Positions 18,531 through 26,938 of a DNA stretch of 64,000 nt are shown here, one piece after another; the stretch's first letter is position 1; each line of letters opens with the position of its first letter. A program made the translations under genes and the position numbers. Where the stretch lies: assembly GCA_964344565.1 (NCBI GenBank), contig CAYFNT010000004.1, forward strand, positions 62,001 to 126,000. The letters are read 5' to 3'. A model generated the notes under the pieces. The model ran no database searches, was not told where the DNA came from, and saw only the letters and a list, made by a program, of their open reading frames with translations. This DNA is from JACNKJ01 sp964344565. GTDB taxonomy: Bacteria; Krumholzibacteriota; Krumholzibacteriia; JACNKJ01.

Positions 18531-18559
18531 TTGTGAGGAGCGCCGGGCTTCCCTATGCT
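18531..18559 (+). promoter_or_regulatory. sigma70-type promoter
   Basis: TTGTGA (18531-18536), a 17-nt spacer and TATGCT (18554-18559), 26 nt before the ATG at 18586. A GAGGGGGG ribosome-binding site lies in the leader. Confidence 0.6.
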
Positions 18560-18585
18560 TCGGCGGCTCGAATGAGGGGGGAATT

Positions 18586-20220
18586 ATGAGTTTGCGCGCG
18601 AGTCTTGACAAGATCCTAATCGCCGTTTCCATGGCGGCCCTTGTGCTGCTGCCGTCCTGCGCCAGCAATCCCGACGGCCCGGGAGTGGTGAATCACGCTC
18701 CTGAAATCTCGAACATCAGCTTCGCGGGCGGGCTCTCGGCCATCGGCGCTTCGACCCTGGTCGTGGTCACCGCCGAAACCTCGGACATCGACGGCGACGA
18801 ACTCAGCTTCGAGTGGAGCGGCGACGGCGCCTTCTCGGGAGCCGGAGAGCAGGTCACCTGGCATGTGCCCGACGAATACGGAACCCTCTCCATCAGCTGC
18901 ACCGTCAGCGACGGCATCGACTCGGACAGCTTCGGCAAGAACGTGGAAGTGGGTCGCCGCTTCACCTCGGCCGACTACGGCGAAGTGGTGGGAGGCGAGG
19001 TGCGCTGGGACGGCAGCGACGGCGTGCCCTTCTACATCCTGGACGGCTCGGTGACCATCGAGGATGCCGAGCTCGTGGTGGATGCCGGCACGCTCATCTA
19101 TTGTGGCGCGAGTAGCGGCCTCACCCTCAGAGGCGGCGCGCGATTCGAGGGCAACACCTACGACGACCAGGCCGTGCTCTTCACGCCCTGGGCGGAGAAC
19201 ATCAGCTCCCTGAGCTACTGGAACGGCATCACCATCAATTCCCCCGGCATGAGCATCGAAGTGACCGGCACCCACATCAAGAACGCCAAGCACGGCATCA
19301 GCATGCTGACCGGAACCACCCAGACCCTGGACGCGGTCTGGTCCAAATTCGAACAGTGCGAGAAGGGCATCGAGGCGTCCCAGATCCCCGTGCGCGGCGA
19401 GCATCTCTCCTTCTGGGAATGCGGTCGCGGTCTGCAAGCCACGGTACTCGATGAACTCGTCCTGCTGAACTGCTCCTTCTACGAATGCGAGGAGTACGGC
19501 ATCTACGCCGGCGAGACGCCAGGCCTCTGCACGCGCTCGCAGTTCTCGGGGGACGGCAAGGCGGTCTTCCTGGGCAGCGGCAGTCGGATGAGCATGTCCG
19601 GCAATGTCTTCAGCATTCCCGATCCCAATCCCTTCCTAACGGTGGGGGGCGGCTACCAGGCCGGTGCCGACTCCCTCGATTTCAGATGCAGCTACTGGGG
19701 TTCGGACGTGGGCAGCACGGCCCAGATCCTGCCCCGCATCGAGCGCGATCCTGGCGCTCCGGGGCTGCTCCTCGACCCCGTGGCCGATTCGGAGTTCGCC
19801 CTCTGCGGCGGAACCGAGCCGCCCGCGGTGCTGAGTCTGGAGCTGCGGGCCGAGGGGCATCCCCTCCAGGATCAGCCCGGCTGGGAGAGCTACGAGTTCG
19901 ACCTTCCCCACAACTCCTTTCCGGCGATGCAGCTCGTGCTTTCCCTGGAGAACGAGGATCAGGTCTCCACGACCTATTCATGGAGCAGCGACGACGACGT
20001 CTACTTCTACCACGACGGGGGCATCGCGGAAGACTTCATGGGCGGATACTTCGATCCCACCGGCACATATTATCCCGCCCAGACCGGCGGCGCATTCGAG
20101 TCGGTGATCTACGCGGTCACCAACGAAACCGAGAGCTTCACCGTGGCGGTGACCGTGGAGTACGTCTCCGACGGGGAGGTGCAGAGCCTTGTGCACGAGG
20201 AAACCGTGTTCATTCCCTAG
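18586..20220 (+). CDS. beta-helix surface lipoprotein with Ig/PKD-like domain
   Basis: A 544-residue probable lipoprotein: the N-terminus ends in the lipobox LLPSC (Cys25). Residues about 38-125 look like an Ig or PKD-type domain (SDIDGDELSFEWSGDG and VSDGIDSDS). Residues about 150-390 resemble a right-handed parallel beta-helix with NGITINSP, KNAKHGISM and CEEYGIYAGE rungs. The C-terminal part of about 130 residues is unassigned. No FlgD-type sorting domain is visible, consistent with lipid anchoring. Function unknown; likely cell-surface binding. The ATG at 18586 has a strong GAGGGGGG site. Confidence 0.75.
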   Translation: MSLRASLDKILIAVSMAALVLLPSCASNPDGPGVVNHAPEISNISFAGGLSAIGASTLVVVTAETSDIDGDELSFEWSGDGAFSGAGEQVTWHVPDEYGTLSISCTVSDGIDSDSFGKNVEVGRRFTSADYGEVVGGEVRWDGSDGVPFYILDGSVTIEDAELVVDAGTLIYCGASSGLTLRGGARFEGNTYDDQAVLFTPWAENISSLSYWNGITINSPGMSIEVTGTHIKNAKHGISMLTGTTQTLDAVWSKFEQCEKGIEASQIPVRGEHLSFWECGRGLQATVLDELVLLNCSFYECEEYGIYAGETPGLCTRSQFSGDGKAVFLGSGSRMSMSGNVFSIPDPNPFLTVGGGYQAGADSLDFRCSYWGSDVGSTAQILPRIERDPGAPGLLLDPVADSEFALCGGTEPPAVLSLELRAEGHPLQDQPGWESYEFDLPHNSFPAMQLVLSLENEDQVSTTYSWSSDDDVYFYHDGGIAEDFMGGYFDPTGTYYPAQTGGAFESVIYAVTNETESFTVAVTVEYVSDGEVQSLVHEETVFIP

Positions 20221-20239
20221 GCTCTTCGATTTCGCGTGC

Positions 20240-20268
20240 TTGTCGGGATCGAGCAGCCGTGCTAGCCT
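20240..20268 (+). promoter_or_regulatory. pgsA: promoter of a leaderless mRNA (pgsA)
   Basis: TTGTCG (20240-20245), a 17-nt spacer and TAGCCT (20263-20268). Only six bases separate the -10 box from the GTG at 20275, so the predicted transcription start is at or within a base or two of the start codon. There is no Shine-Dalgarno sequence. Confidence 0.6.
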
Positions 20269-20274
20269 GCCGGC

Positions 20275-20871
20275 GTGAGCCTCCGAACGAAATCTCACTA
20301 CGAGCGCGTTCGCACCCTGCCCAATGCGCTGAGCGCGGCCCGCGTCCTCATGGCCGCGCTTGCGGCCGTGCTCTTCCTGTGGCGCGGAGCCACGGTGTTT
20401 CCGGTGATACTCTGCACGGTGGCGGCGCTACTGGATCTCGTGGACGGCTGGCTCGCCCGACGCTGGGGTCAGATCACCCGCCTCGGCGAGCACCTCGATC
20501 CCCTGGCCGACAAGATCCTCGTTTCGGTGATATTCCTCGCCCTGGCCGGGTTCACGGGTAGCCTCCTGCTCTGGATCGTGGTGATCCTTCTTCTGGTCCG
20601 CGAATGGGGGATCACCTGGCTGCGGGAGGCCTATCAGCGGACCACCGGCGAGTCCATCCCCGCCGACAGCCTCGGCAAATGGAAGATGATCGCCCAGGCT
20701 CTCTTCGGGAACTTCTTCCTGCTCTGGCTCGCCCTGCTTCCCCGAAACTCGGAGCCGAGCCTGCTCTTCAAGACTCTGCTCGTTCTGGCTCTCCTGCTCA
20801 TCATGGCCCTCTCCTACACCTCCGGGCTGCGCTACCTCCTGCGTATGAGAAGGGCCACTCGCAACTCCTGA
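20275..20871 (+). CDS. pgsA: CDP-alcohol phosphatidyltransferase (phosphatidylglycerophosphate synthase-like)
   Basis: A 198-residue integral membrane enzyme of the CDP-alcohol phosphatidyltransferase family; PgsA members make phosphatidylglycerophosphate from CDP-diacylglycerol and glycerol-3-phosphate. The catalytic motif is slightly divergent but recognisable: DLVDGWLARRWGQITRLGEHLDPLADK fits DG-x2-AR-x8-G-x3-D-x3-D. There are several hydrophobic helices. The GTG start at 20275 has no ribosome-binding site and sits at the predicted transcription start. The exact alcohol substrate is not proven by sequence. Confidence 0.85.
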   Translation: MSLRTKSHYERVRTLPNALSAARVLMAALAAVLFLWRGATVFPVILCTVAALLDLVDGWLARRWGQITRLGEHLDPLADKILVSVIFLALAGFTGSLLLWIVVILLLVREWGITWLREAYQRTTGESIPADSLGKWKMIAQALFGNFFLLWLALLPRNSEPSLLFKTLLVLALLLIMALSYTSGLRYLLRMRRATRNS

Positions 20872-20899
20872 TTCCTCAGATGGTACGGTCGTTGCTTAG

Positions 20900-20916
20900 A
20901 ATTCCTTCGGGAATGA
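20900..20916 (+). other. UUCG-capped hairpin upstream of the histidine kinase
   Basis: ATTCC (20901-20905), TTCG tetraloop, GGAAT (20910-20914). It is a stable small hairpin in the 139-nt gap after pgsA. No T-run follows, so I do not call it a terminator. A possible -10 (TATACC, 20942-20947) lies downstream without a convincing -35. Confidence 0.35.
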
Positions 20917-21010
20917 GGTCAACTCATAACCCATAGACATGTATACCGTTATGACGTTCATCTTTCGCCGTATCGCGTTTTCGGGGAAGAGGGCGGACCG
21001 GGAGTAGTCA

Positions 21011-22219
21011 ATGAAGACCACCCTTCATCCAGGTCTGGTAGGCAAGCAAACCCATGCCGACCTGGATCTTGGTGCCCTCCTGAAAGCCGAATCCGCCCGG
21101 GACTGGGCCGACTGGTTCCATGCCAGGCTCCATTCGGAGGGATGTGGTCGGCAGGGCGGCCTCATCTGGCCCTCCCAGCAGTACTGGCACTACTTCCCCC
21201 TTTGCGGCGGCGAGGGCCAGAGGATGGACCCGGATCATCCCCTCCTGACGAATCTGAGCCAGACCGAAGACCCCGAACTCCTGCCTCCGGAGTACCGCGA
21301 GGGACTGCCCCTGGAGGCGCCCGATTCCGGGATCTGGCTCGTCCCCCTGTGCGGACGGGGAGAGGTCTTCGCCCTGCTCGTTCTCGAGGGCGAGGATCCT
21401 CCGGAGCTTTCCGAATCCACCTGGCTGCTGGGATCCCTGGCCATCGAACGCCTGTCCCTGCTCGAACTCCATGATTCCCGCGAGGCCATCGCCCGGGAGA
21501 TGGAAGAGCAGCAGGGCAACTTCCTGAACATCATCAATCATGAACTGCGTACGCCGCTCACGGCCATCATGGGCTTCGCAGATCTCGCCTTCGATCTTCC
21601 GCAGACCCAGGATGACGAGGTCCTTCGGCAGTTCGTCGAGGGCATCCGCTTCTCGGCCAAGAATCTGAATCAACGCATCAGCGAACTGCTCACCATGGGC
21701 GGCATCTCCTCGGCCCAGCTTCAGGTGGAGCGGGACGAGTGCCCCCTTCCCGAGCTGATCCGGGAATTCCGCGAACAGATCCTGCCGGACATTCACGGTC
21801 ATTCCCGAGTCGCCCTTCCCGCCGAGGTCCCGGAACTCGTGCTCCGCACCGACAGCCAGCACTTCCAGCGCATCCTCGTTCACCTGGTGGATAACGCCCT
21901 GAAGTTCTCCGGCGACGCGGACGCCGTGCGCGTGGAGTGGTCCTACCTGGTGGGGCGTCGCGCCACGGACCTGGGCGACTATCTGCGGGTGGACGTGGTC
22001 GACGCCGGTCCGGGCATCGCCGAGCCGGAACGCGAGAAGATCTTCGACAAGTTCTATCAGGTGGAGGACAGCGCCACCCGCTCCCAGGGCGGAATGGGTC
22101 TGGGACTGACCCTGGCCAAGGAATTCGTGGAGGCCATGGGCGGGCGTCTATGGCTTCGCAGTGAAGAGGGCAAGGGCAGCACCTTCTCCTTCACCCTGCC
22201 GCTCATCCACTCGCCTTGA
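21011..22219 (+). CDS. orphan sensor histidine kinase
   Basis: A 402-residue soluble histidine kinase with no membrane helix. The N-terminal 160 residues are GAF-like but weakly recognisable. The dimerisation/phosphoacceptor motif INHELRTPLTAIMGF places the phosphorylated histidine at 177. The HATPase domain shows HLVDNALKF (N box), DAGPGI (G1), FDKFYQVED (F box) and GGMGLGLTLAKEF (G2). No response regulator is adjacent, so its partner is elsewhere. GGGAG lies seven bases before the ATG. The 3' end converges with the TonB gene, leaving only 12 nt between their stops. Confidence 0.9.
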   Translation: MKTTLHPGLVGKQTHADLDLGALLKAESARDWADWFHARLHSEGCGRQGGLIWPSQQYWHYFPLCGGEGQRMDPDHPLLTNLSQTEDPELLPPEYREGLPLEAPDSGIWLVPLCGRGEVFALLVLEGEDPPELSESTWLLGSLAIERLSLLELHDSREAIAREMEEQQGNFLNIINHELRTPLTAIMGFADLAFDLPQTQDDEVLRQFVEGIRFSAKNLNQRISELLTMGGISSAQLQVERDECPLPELIREFREQILPDIHGHSRVALPAEVPELVLRTDSQHFQRILVHLVDNALKFSGDADAVRVEWSYLVGRRATDLGDYLRVDVVDAGPGIAEPEREKIFDKFYQVEDSATRSQGGMGLGLTLAKEFVEAMGGRLWLRSEEGKGSTFSFTLPLIHSP

Positions 22220-22231
22220 CTCGATAATCCT

Positions 22232-22915
22232 TCACGGCTGGTTCTCACCCGACGCGAAGAACCGGATCTCGAAGGGGACCCAGCAGGCCGCGGGTCGCCC
22301 GTCCTCCAGGGCGGGACGGAAGCGGAGTCCCGCCACGATGCGCTCGGCCTCCGAGGCACAGGGCTCGCAGTCGAAGCTCTCCAGCACCTCCCAATCCGAT
22401 ACGCGGCCATCGGCCTCCACACGAAGCCGGAATCGGAAGCTGCCGCCCTTCTCGAGATCGGCGAGCAGGGATTCCCGAGGCCATTCCTGGAAGAGCAGTC
22501 GCGCGGCGCGACGGCGTCCCTCGCCGGGGCCTTCGCCCGGAGAGGCCGAGGAGGGATCCCCCGAAGCGGCTGGAGCTCCCGACCTGTCGGGCCGGGATTC
22601 GCTCGTTTCGCTGGGGGATGGCGTATCCACCTCCTGGGGCAGGTCCGTCTCGGCTTCGGGAAGCGGCGGATCCGATTCGGCCTCCGGCACGGATTCATCC
22701 TCGCGCGGCGGGTGGACCTCTTCCTTACGCGGATCGCTGGGGTCCCAGATGATCTCGGGCAGTTGATCGCCGGCGTGGCTCCAGGCGCCCATGTCCTGAT
22801 CGCCCCGGCCCAGCAGCCCGCCCACGAAACGGGGAAGCAGATCCGCGCTGATCCAGACCAGGAGGAGCAGGGCCAACAGGATGATGGGAATCCACCGATA
22901 GGGGCTGGGTCTCAT
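22232..22915 (-). CDS. TonB-like energy transducer
   Basis: A 227-residue protein with one N-terminal membrane helix (residues about 9-25). It has a long Pro/Glu/Ser-rich periplasmic linker (residues about 45-130) and a C-terminal domain resembling TonB (VEADGRVSDWEVLESFDC, IVAGLRFRPALEDGRP, VPFEIRF). This is the standard layout for a protein carrying inner-membrane energy to outer-membrane receptors. No exbB/exbD or receptor gene lies beside it. It is divergent from the amidohydrolase. Confidence 0.8.
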   Translation of the reverse strand: MRPSPYRWIPIILLALLLLVWISADLLPRFVGGLLGRGDQDMGAWSHAGDQLPEIIWDPSDPRKEEVHPPREDESVPEAESDPPLPEAETDLPQEVDTPSPSETSESRPDRSGAPAASGDPSSASPGEGPGEGRRRAARLLFQEWPRESLLADLEKGGSFRFRLRVEADGRVSDWEVLESFDCEPCASEAERIVAGLRFRPALEDGRPAACWVPFEIRFFASGENQP

Positions 22916-22939
22916 GGGCCGTCCCGGAATAGTGAAGGC

Positions 22940-22969
22940 TTGCGCCCGCAGCGACCCTGGACTTATAAA
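22940..22969 (+). promoter_or_regulatory. probable promoter of the amidohydrolase gene
   Basis: TTGCGC (22940-22945) and TTATAA/TATAAA (22963-22969) with a 17-18 nt spacer, about 42 nt before the ATG at 23011. A GGAG site precedes that ATG. Confidence 0.5.
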
Positions 22970-23010
22970 TCGATCGGTCCCCCTCCTTCAAGCAGTCCCT
23001 CCGGAGCCAC

Positions 23011-24507
23011 ATGCCCCCGAAACCCTCAGAACTCCGGCGAGCCATCGCCACCTCCGGTCCCGAAGGCCTTCGCCTGACCGGTCTTAGCTGGTATTCCGGC
23101 GAGGGCGACGGCCCCAAACAGGATATCCTGGGGCTCCGGGAGGGCCGTTTCGTCCTAGACCCGCCCTCCTCGGCGCCCAGCCTGGATCTCGGCGGACTGA
23201 CCCTGCTGCCGGGGCTCTGCGACGCCCACCTGCACCTCTTCGGCGAGGCCCAGCGCCGGGCCCGGGTGGATCTCGCGGGAATGAGCCGTCGCGAGGAGCT
23301 CTTCGAACGCCTCGAGGACGGTCCCCGCGACGGCCCCCTGGTGGCCATGGCCTGGGACGAGAGCGAGTGGGACGAGGCCCGTTTCCCCACGCGAGAGGAA
23401 CTGGATCATCGCTTCCCCGGCCGCGAAGTCATGCTCGTGCGGGTCTGCGGACACGTGGTCGTGGCCAGCGGAGCGGCCCTCCAGCATCTCGACGCGGCGC
23501 CGATTCTGGGAAACCTGGCGGAGGGCCTGCTCCTGGAAGGCGAGGCCATCGAGATTCGGCGCAGGTTCACGCTCAGCCCCGAGGAACTCGTGAGCCATGC
23601 CCGCAGGGTCGCGGAGGAGCTGGCCGCCGAAGGCATCACCGCGGTTACCGAAATGGGGGCCAATCAGCTCCTGGAGGCCATTTCCCTGCTGGACGACGAT
23701 TTTCCGCTTCGGGTGGAGTACTACCACCACCAGTCGGCGGGGGAGGACCTGGACCTGGGCGAACCGAACTCGACCCTGCACCGGTCCCTGGGCCGCAAGT
23801 TCTTCCTGGACGGCTCCATCGGCGGGCGCAGCGCGGCCATCGAGGGCGAGTACCTGGGCGGCGGGAACGGTGAACTGCTCTGGCGCGACGCCCAACTGGA
23901 CGAGGCCCTCGGCGAGGTTCTCGCCCATGGCCGCCAGGCCGCCCTCCACGCCATCGGATCCCGGGCGGTGGACCAGGCCTTGCAGGCGCTCCGGCGGGCG
24001 GGGGCCCAGCCGGGCAGTGCCCGCATCGAACATCTGGAAACCGCCCGCGGGGACCAGATGGAGGCCATGGCCTCCATGGGCGTCGGCGCGGGCTTCCAGC
24101 CCAATTTCTTCGAGCGCTGGGGCCGCGCCGGCGGCCTCTACGAACAGCGCCTCGGACCGGACTACGGCCTGCGATTTCCCGGTCCCGGCGATCTGAGAGC
24201 CGCGGGACTGGCTCCGGCCTACGGCACCGACGGCATGCCGCGGGATCTCTGGTCGGCCCTGCGGGCCGCGGCCGATCCCGAGGTCTTCGGCGAGGCGGCC
24301 GACGCCCCGGTGAAGGTCCTGGCCGCCGCCAGCGCCGATGCGGCGCAACTGGCCCGTCGCGAGGACGATCGTGGCCGGGTGGCCCATGGCCTCGTCGCGG
24401 ATTTCGCGCTCTACGACACCGATCCCGTGGCCGAGGCCTTCCGCGAGAAGCGAAGGCCCTTGCTCACCGTGCTGGCCGGGCGCCCGAGCGCCGTGAAGGA
24501 GGACTGA
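23011..24507 (+). CDS. amidohydrolase family protein (YtcJ-like)
   Basis: A 498-residue metal-dependent hydrolase of the amidohydrolase superfamily, YtcJ-like branch. Metal-site elements are DAHLHLFGE near residue 71, ALHAIGSRAVDQAL, RIEHLETA and the late aspartate in YGTDGMPRD. Related proteins hydrolyse C-N bonds in amide or cyclic compounds; the substrate cannot be read from sequence. No signal peptide is seen, so it is cytoplasmic. The stop overlaps the following ATG (TGATG), coupling it to an exported peptidase, which is an odd pairing. Confidence 0.85.
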   Translation: MPPKPSELRRAIATSGPEGLRLTGLSWYSGEGDGPKQDILGLREGRFVLDPPSSAPSLDLGGLTLLPGLCDAHLHLFGEAQRRARVDLAGMSRREELFERLEDGPRDGPLVAMAWDESEWDEARFPTREELDHRFPGREVMLVRVCGHVVVASGAALQHLDAAPILGNLAEGLLLEGEAIEIRRRFTLSPEELVSHARRVAEELAAEGITAVTEMGANQLLEAISLLDDDFPLRVEYYHHQSAGEDLDLGEPNSTLHRSLGRKFFLDGSIGGRSAAIEGEYLGGGNGELLWRDAQLDEALGEVLAHGRQAALHAIGSRAVDQALQALRRAGAQPGSARIEHLETARGDQMEAMASMGVGAGFQPNFFERWGRAGGLYEQRLGPDYGLRFPGPGDLRAAGLAPAYGTDGMPRDLWSALRAAADPEVFGEAADAPVKVLAAASADAAQLARREDDRGRVAHGLVADFALYDTDPVAEAFREKRRPLLTVLAGRPSAVKED

Positions 24508-26876
24508 TGAAAGCCCTGAAGATCGCCGCCTGGCTCCCGCTCTTCATCCTGGCCTGTTCGGGGCCCTCCGATCCGGAGCCCTCTCGCTACCGGCTCGTGG
24601 TGGTGTCCGGAGACGGGCAGGAGGCCACGGTCACGGAGACTCTCGGGGAAGCCCTCGTCTTCCGCCTGAAGGATCAGCACGGCGAGGCCAAGTCGGGGGT
24701 CCGGGTGGTCTTCGAACTCTCGGAGGGAACGGGCAGCTTCGATCCCGTCGAAACGAACACCGACGCCAGTGGCCTGGCGACCACCATTCTGACCCTGGGC
24801 AGCGCGGCGGGCAGCTTGACCATCGCGCCGGCGATTCCCGACCTGGACGATCTGGAAAGCGTGGCCACCATGAGCGCCACCGCACGTCCCGATGAGCCGG
24901 TTGCCCTGGCCTGGGTCTCCGGCAGCGGACAGAAGGACGCTCCCTCCGCGACTCTCCAGGCGCCAATGGCCCTGGAAGCCCAGGACGCCTACGGCAATTC
25001 CGTGGCCGGCATCACGGCGACCCTTCAGGCCGCAGCCGGTTCCGCGGTGACTCCCGAGACCCTTCTCAGCGAGGAAGGCCAGTCGGTCACCTGCACCTGG
25101 ACCCTGGGCGAGGAGTACGGCGACTACAGCCTCACGGCCAGCGCCGATGGGCTCGCTCCCGCCACCGCCGTGGCCGAGGCAGATCTTCCGCCGGCCCTGT
25201 CGGGCATCCAGTACGCCCAACCCGCGGACGAGGGGGATCCCATCACCCTCGTCGGCGAGAACTTCTGCGCCGAAGCCGCCTACAACAGCGTGACCCTGGG
25301 CGGAATGAGCATGGAAGTGGTGGAGGCCGCCGAGAACGAGCTTACCGCCCTCGTGCCGGTGGGCGCGCCCCTGGGCGTCCACCAGATCGCCCTGAGCGTG
25401 GGATCTCAATCAGCGCCTCAGCACTTCGACGTGGACGTGAGCCTGGCCCTCGGTCGCGTGAAGGACTATCCCATGGTGGACGGCGAGGTGCTCGTGCCCC
25501 TTTCCAGCTCCAGCTCGAACAGCTCCTACATCGCCATGGTCTACAACCTCCGCCAGACCGCGCCCTACGAGTTCGATTGGGTGGAACTCGAGGAGTCGCC
25601 GGCCCCCTTGCCGCCCGCGCCGGAGACGGATTTCCTGGAGGGTTTCCACCGACGCATGCTCTCGGTGCGGGGGGAAGGCGAACCCGGCCCCGGGCGCGCC
25701 GCGCCGGCGGACCGCGATCGCATCACCTTCAACGTGTTCTCGGACATCTTCGGTGACACCACCGTGCCCGCGGACTATGTGCAGGTCTCGGCGACCCTGC
25801 GATACCAGGGCGATCACGTGAGACTCTACATGGACGACCGGGACGTGATCCGCCTCACTCAGGCCGACTGCAACGAACTGGGACAGACCTTCGAGCAGCA
25901 GATCTACGACGTGGACCGGGCCGCCTTCGGCGCGGAAAGCGATTACGACGGCAACGGCCGGGTGAACATCCTGCTGACGCGGCAGGTGAACCTGCTCACG
26001 GGGCAGATCGACGACGATCCGAGCTGGGGGGGCGAGTACGTCGGCGGCTTCTTCAATCCGGTGGATCTGCCCATCTGGAGCTGGCCCGCCGGCACCGGGA
26101 ACGAGGGCGAGATCTTCTACGGCATCGTGCCCGATCCGGACAAGGAGTTCAGCAAGGTCGCCCATACGGCCGAGAGCACCGTGGCGGCCCTGAAACCCAT
26201 CCTCGCCCACGAATTCCAGCACATGATCAACTTCTACCAGCGGCACGCGGTGCTGGGAGGCGGCAGCCTGCAGATTCCCGGAGAGGAGCTCTGGGTCAAC
26301 GAGGGGCTCAGCCATCTGGCCGAGGACCTCTGCGGCTTCCACGACCACAATCGGGATCGTGTGAAGCTCTACCTCCATTCGCGACAGCATCGGTTTTGGG
26401 CATTGGCTTCCCTGGACGGGGTGTCTGTAGGAAATGAGCTTTGGGAACGAGGCGCGTCCTATCTGTTCATCCGCTATCTGGCCGACCGCTGGCCGGGAAG
26501 CCAGGAGGACCTGGTCAAGTCCATCGTTTCGGGCCGGGATAACGTGAGCCAGGCCACGGGAGAGGCCTTCGAGCAGGTCTTCAAGGACTGGCTGGCGGCC
26601 CTCGTGCTGGACGACAGCGGCCTGAGCGAGGATCCCCGCTACGAGTTCACGAGCCTGAATATCCGCACCGATTTCCCCTATGGCGACCAGGCCCAGGAAC
26701 CCCTTTCCTATTTCATCCTTGATTTGAGCGAGCCGGACTGGAGCTCCATCGTGGTGCCCGGCAGTTTCGACCTCCTGGGGCTCGAGGCCTCGGTGCCCGG
26801 CGGAGTGACCGAACTGCGATTCAGCAGCCAGGATCGCGCCCGGGCGGGGGTCCTGCTCATCCGGACCGGGCTTTGA
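24507..26876 (+). CDS. M30-like zinc peptidase lipoprotein with Ig-like domains
   Basis: A 789-residue lipoprotein: signal peptide ending in a lipobox-like LACS (Cys17). Two Ig-like (Big_1-type) domains with LKDQHGEAKSGVRVVFELS and ALEAQDAYGNSVAGITATLQ occupy residues about 28-230. An IPT/TIG-like domain (GENFCAEAAYNSVTLGG) spans about 230-315. The C-terminal half carries HEFQH (His568, Glu569, His572) and ELWVNEGLSHLAED (Glu599), typical of the M30 hyicolysin-like clan of zinc peptidases. Substrate unknown. It precedes the SPNGD/PorV-like pair, suggesting a surface proteolysis and assembly block. Confidence 0.8.
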   Translation: MKALKIAAWLPLFILACSGPSDPEPSRYRLVVVSGDGQEATVTETLGEALVFRLKDQHGEAKSGVRVVFELSEGTGSFDPVETNTDASGLATTILTLGSAAGSLTIAPAIPDLDDLESVATMSATARPDEPVALAWVSGSGQKDAPSATLQAPMALEAQDAYGNSVAGITATLQAAAGSAVTPETLLSEEGQSVTCTWTLGEEYGDYSLTASADGLAPATAVAEADLPPALSGIQYAQPADEGDPITLVGENFCAEAAYNSVTLGGMSMEVVEAAENELTALVPVGAPLGVHQIALSVGSQSAPQHFDVDVSLALGRVKDYPMVDGEVLVPLSSSSSNSSYIAMVYNLRQTAPYEFDWVELEESPAPLPPAPETDFLEGFHRRMLSVRGEGEPGPGRAAPADRDRITFNVFSDIFGDTTVPADYVQVSATLRYQGDHVRLYMDDRDVIRLTQADCNELGQTFEQQIYDVDRAAFGAESDYDGNGRVNILLTRQVNLLTGQIDDDPSWGGEYVGGFFNPVDLPIWSWPAGTGNEGEIFYGIVPDPDKEFSKVAHTAESTVAALKPILAHEFQHMINFYQRHAVLGGGSLQIPGEELWVNEGLSHLAEDLCGFHDHNRDRVKLYLHSRQHRFWALASLDGVSVGNELWERGASYLFIRYLADRWPGSQEDLVKSIVSGRDNVSQATGEAFEQVFKDWLAALVLDDSGLSEDPRYEFTSLNIRTDFPYGDQAQEPLSYFILDLSEPDWSSIVVPGSFDLLGLEASVPGGVTELRFSSQDRARAGVLLIRTGL

Positions 26877-26878
26877 TC

Positions 26879-26907
26879 TTGACAGGGACCGGTGCTTGCG
26901 AAATCCT
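26879..26907 (+). promoter_or_regulatory. possible promoter of the SPNGD-protein operon
   Basis: A perfect TTGACA (26879-26884), then a 17-nt spacer and a weak AATCCT at 26902-26907. The perfect -35 is the main support. The ATG at 26939 follows with GGAGGA at 26922-26927, a rather long 11-nt spacing. Confidence 0.4.
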
Positions 26908-26938
26908 GGGCCGTCCAAAGCGGAGGATTCATCCACAC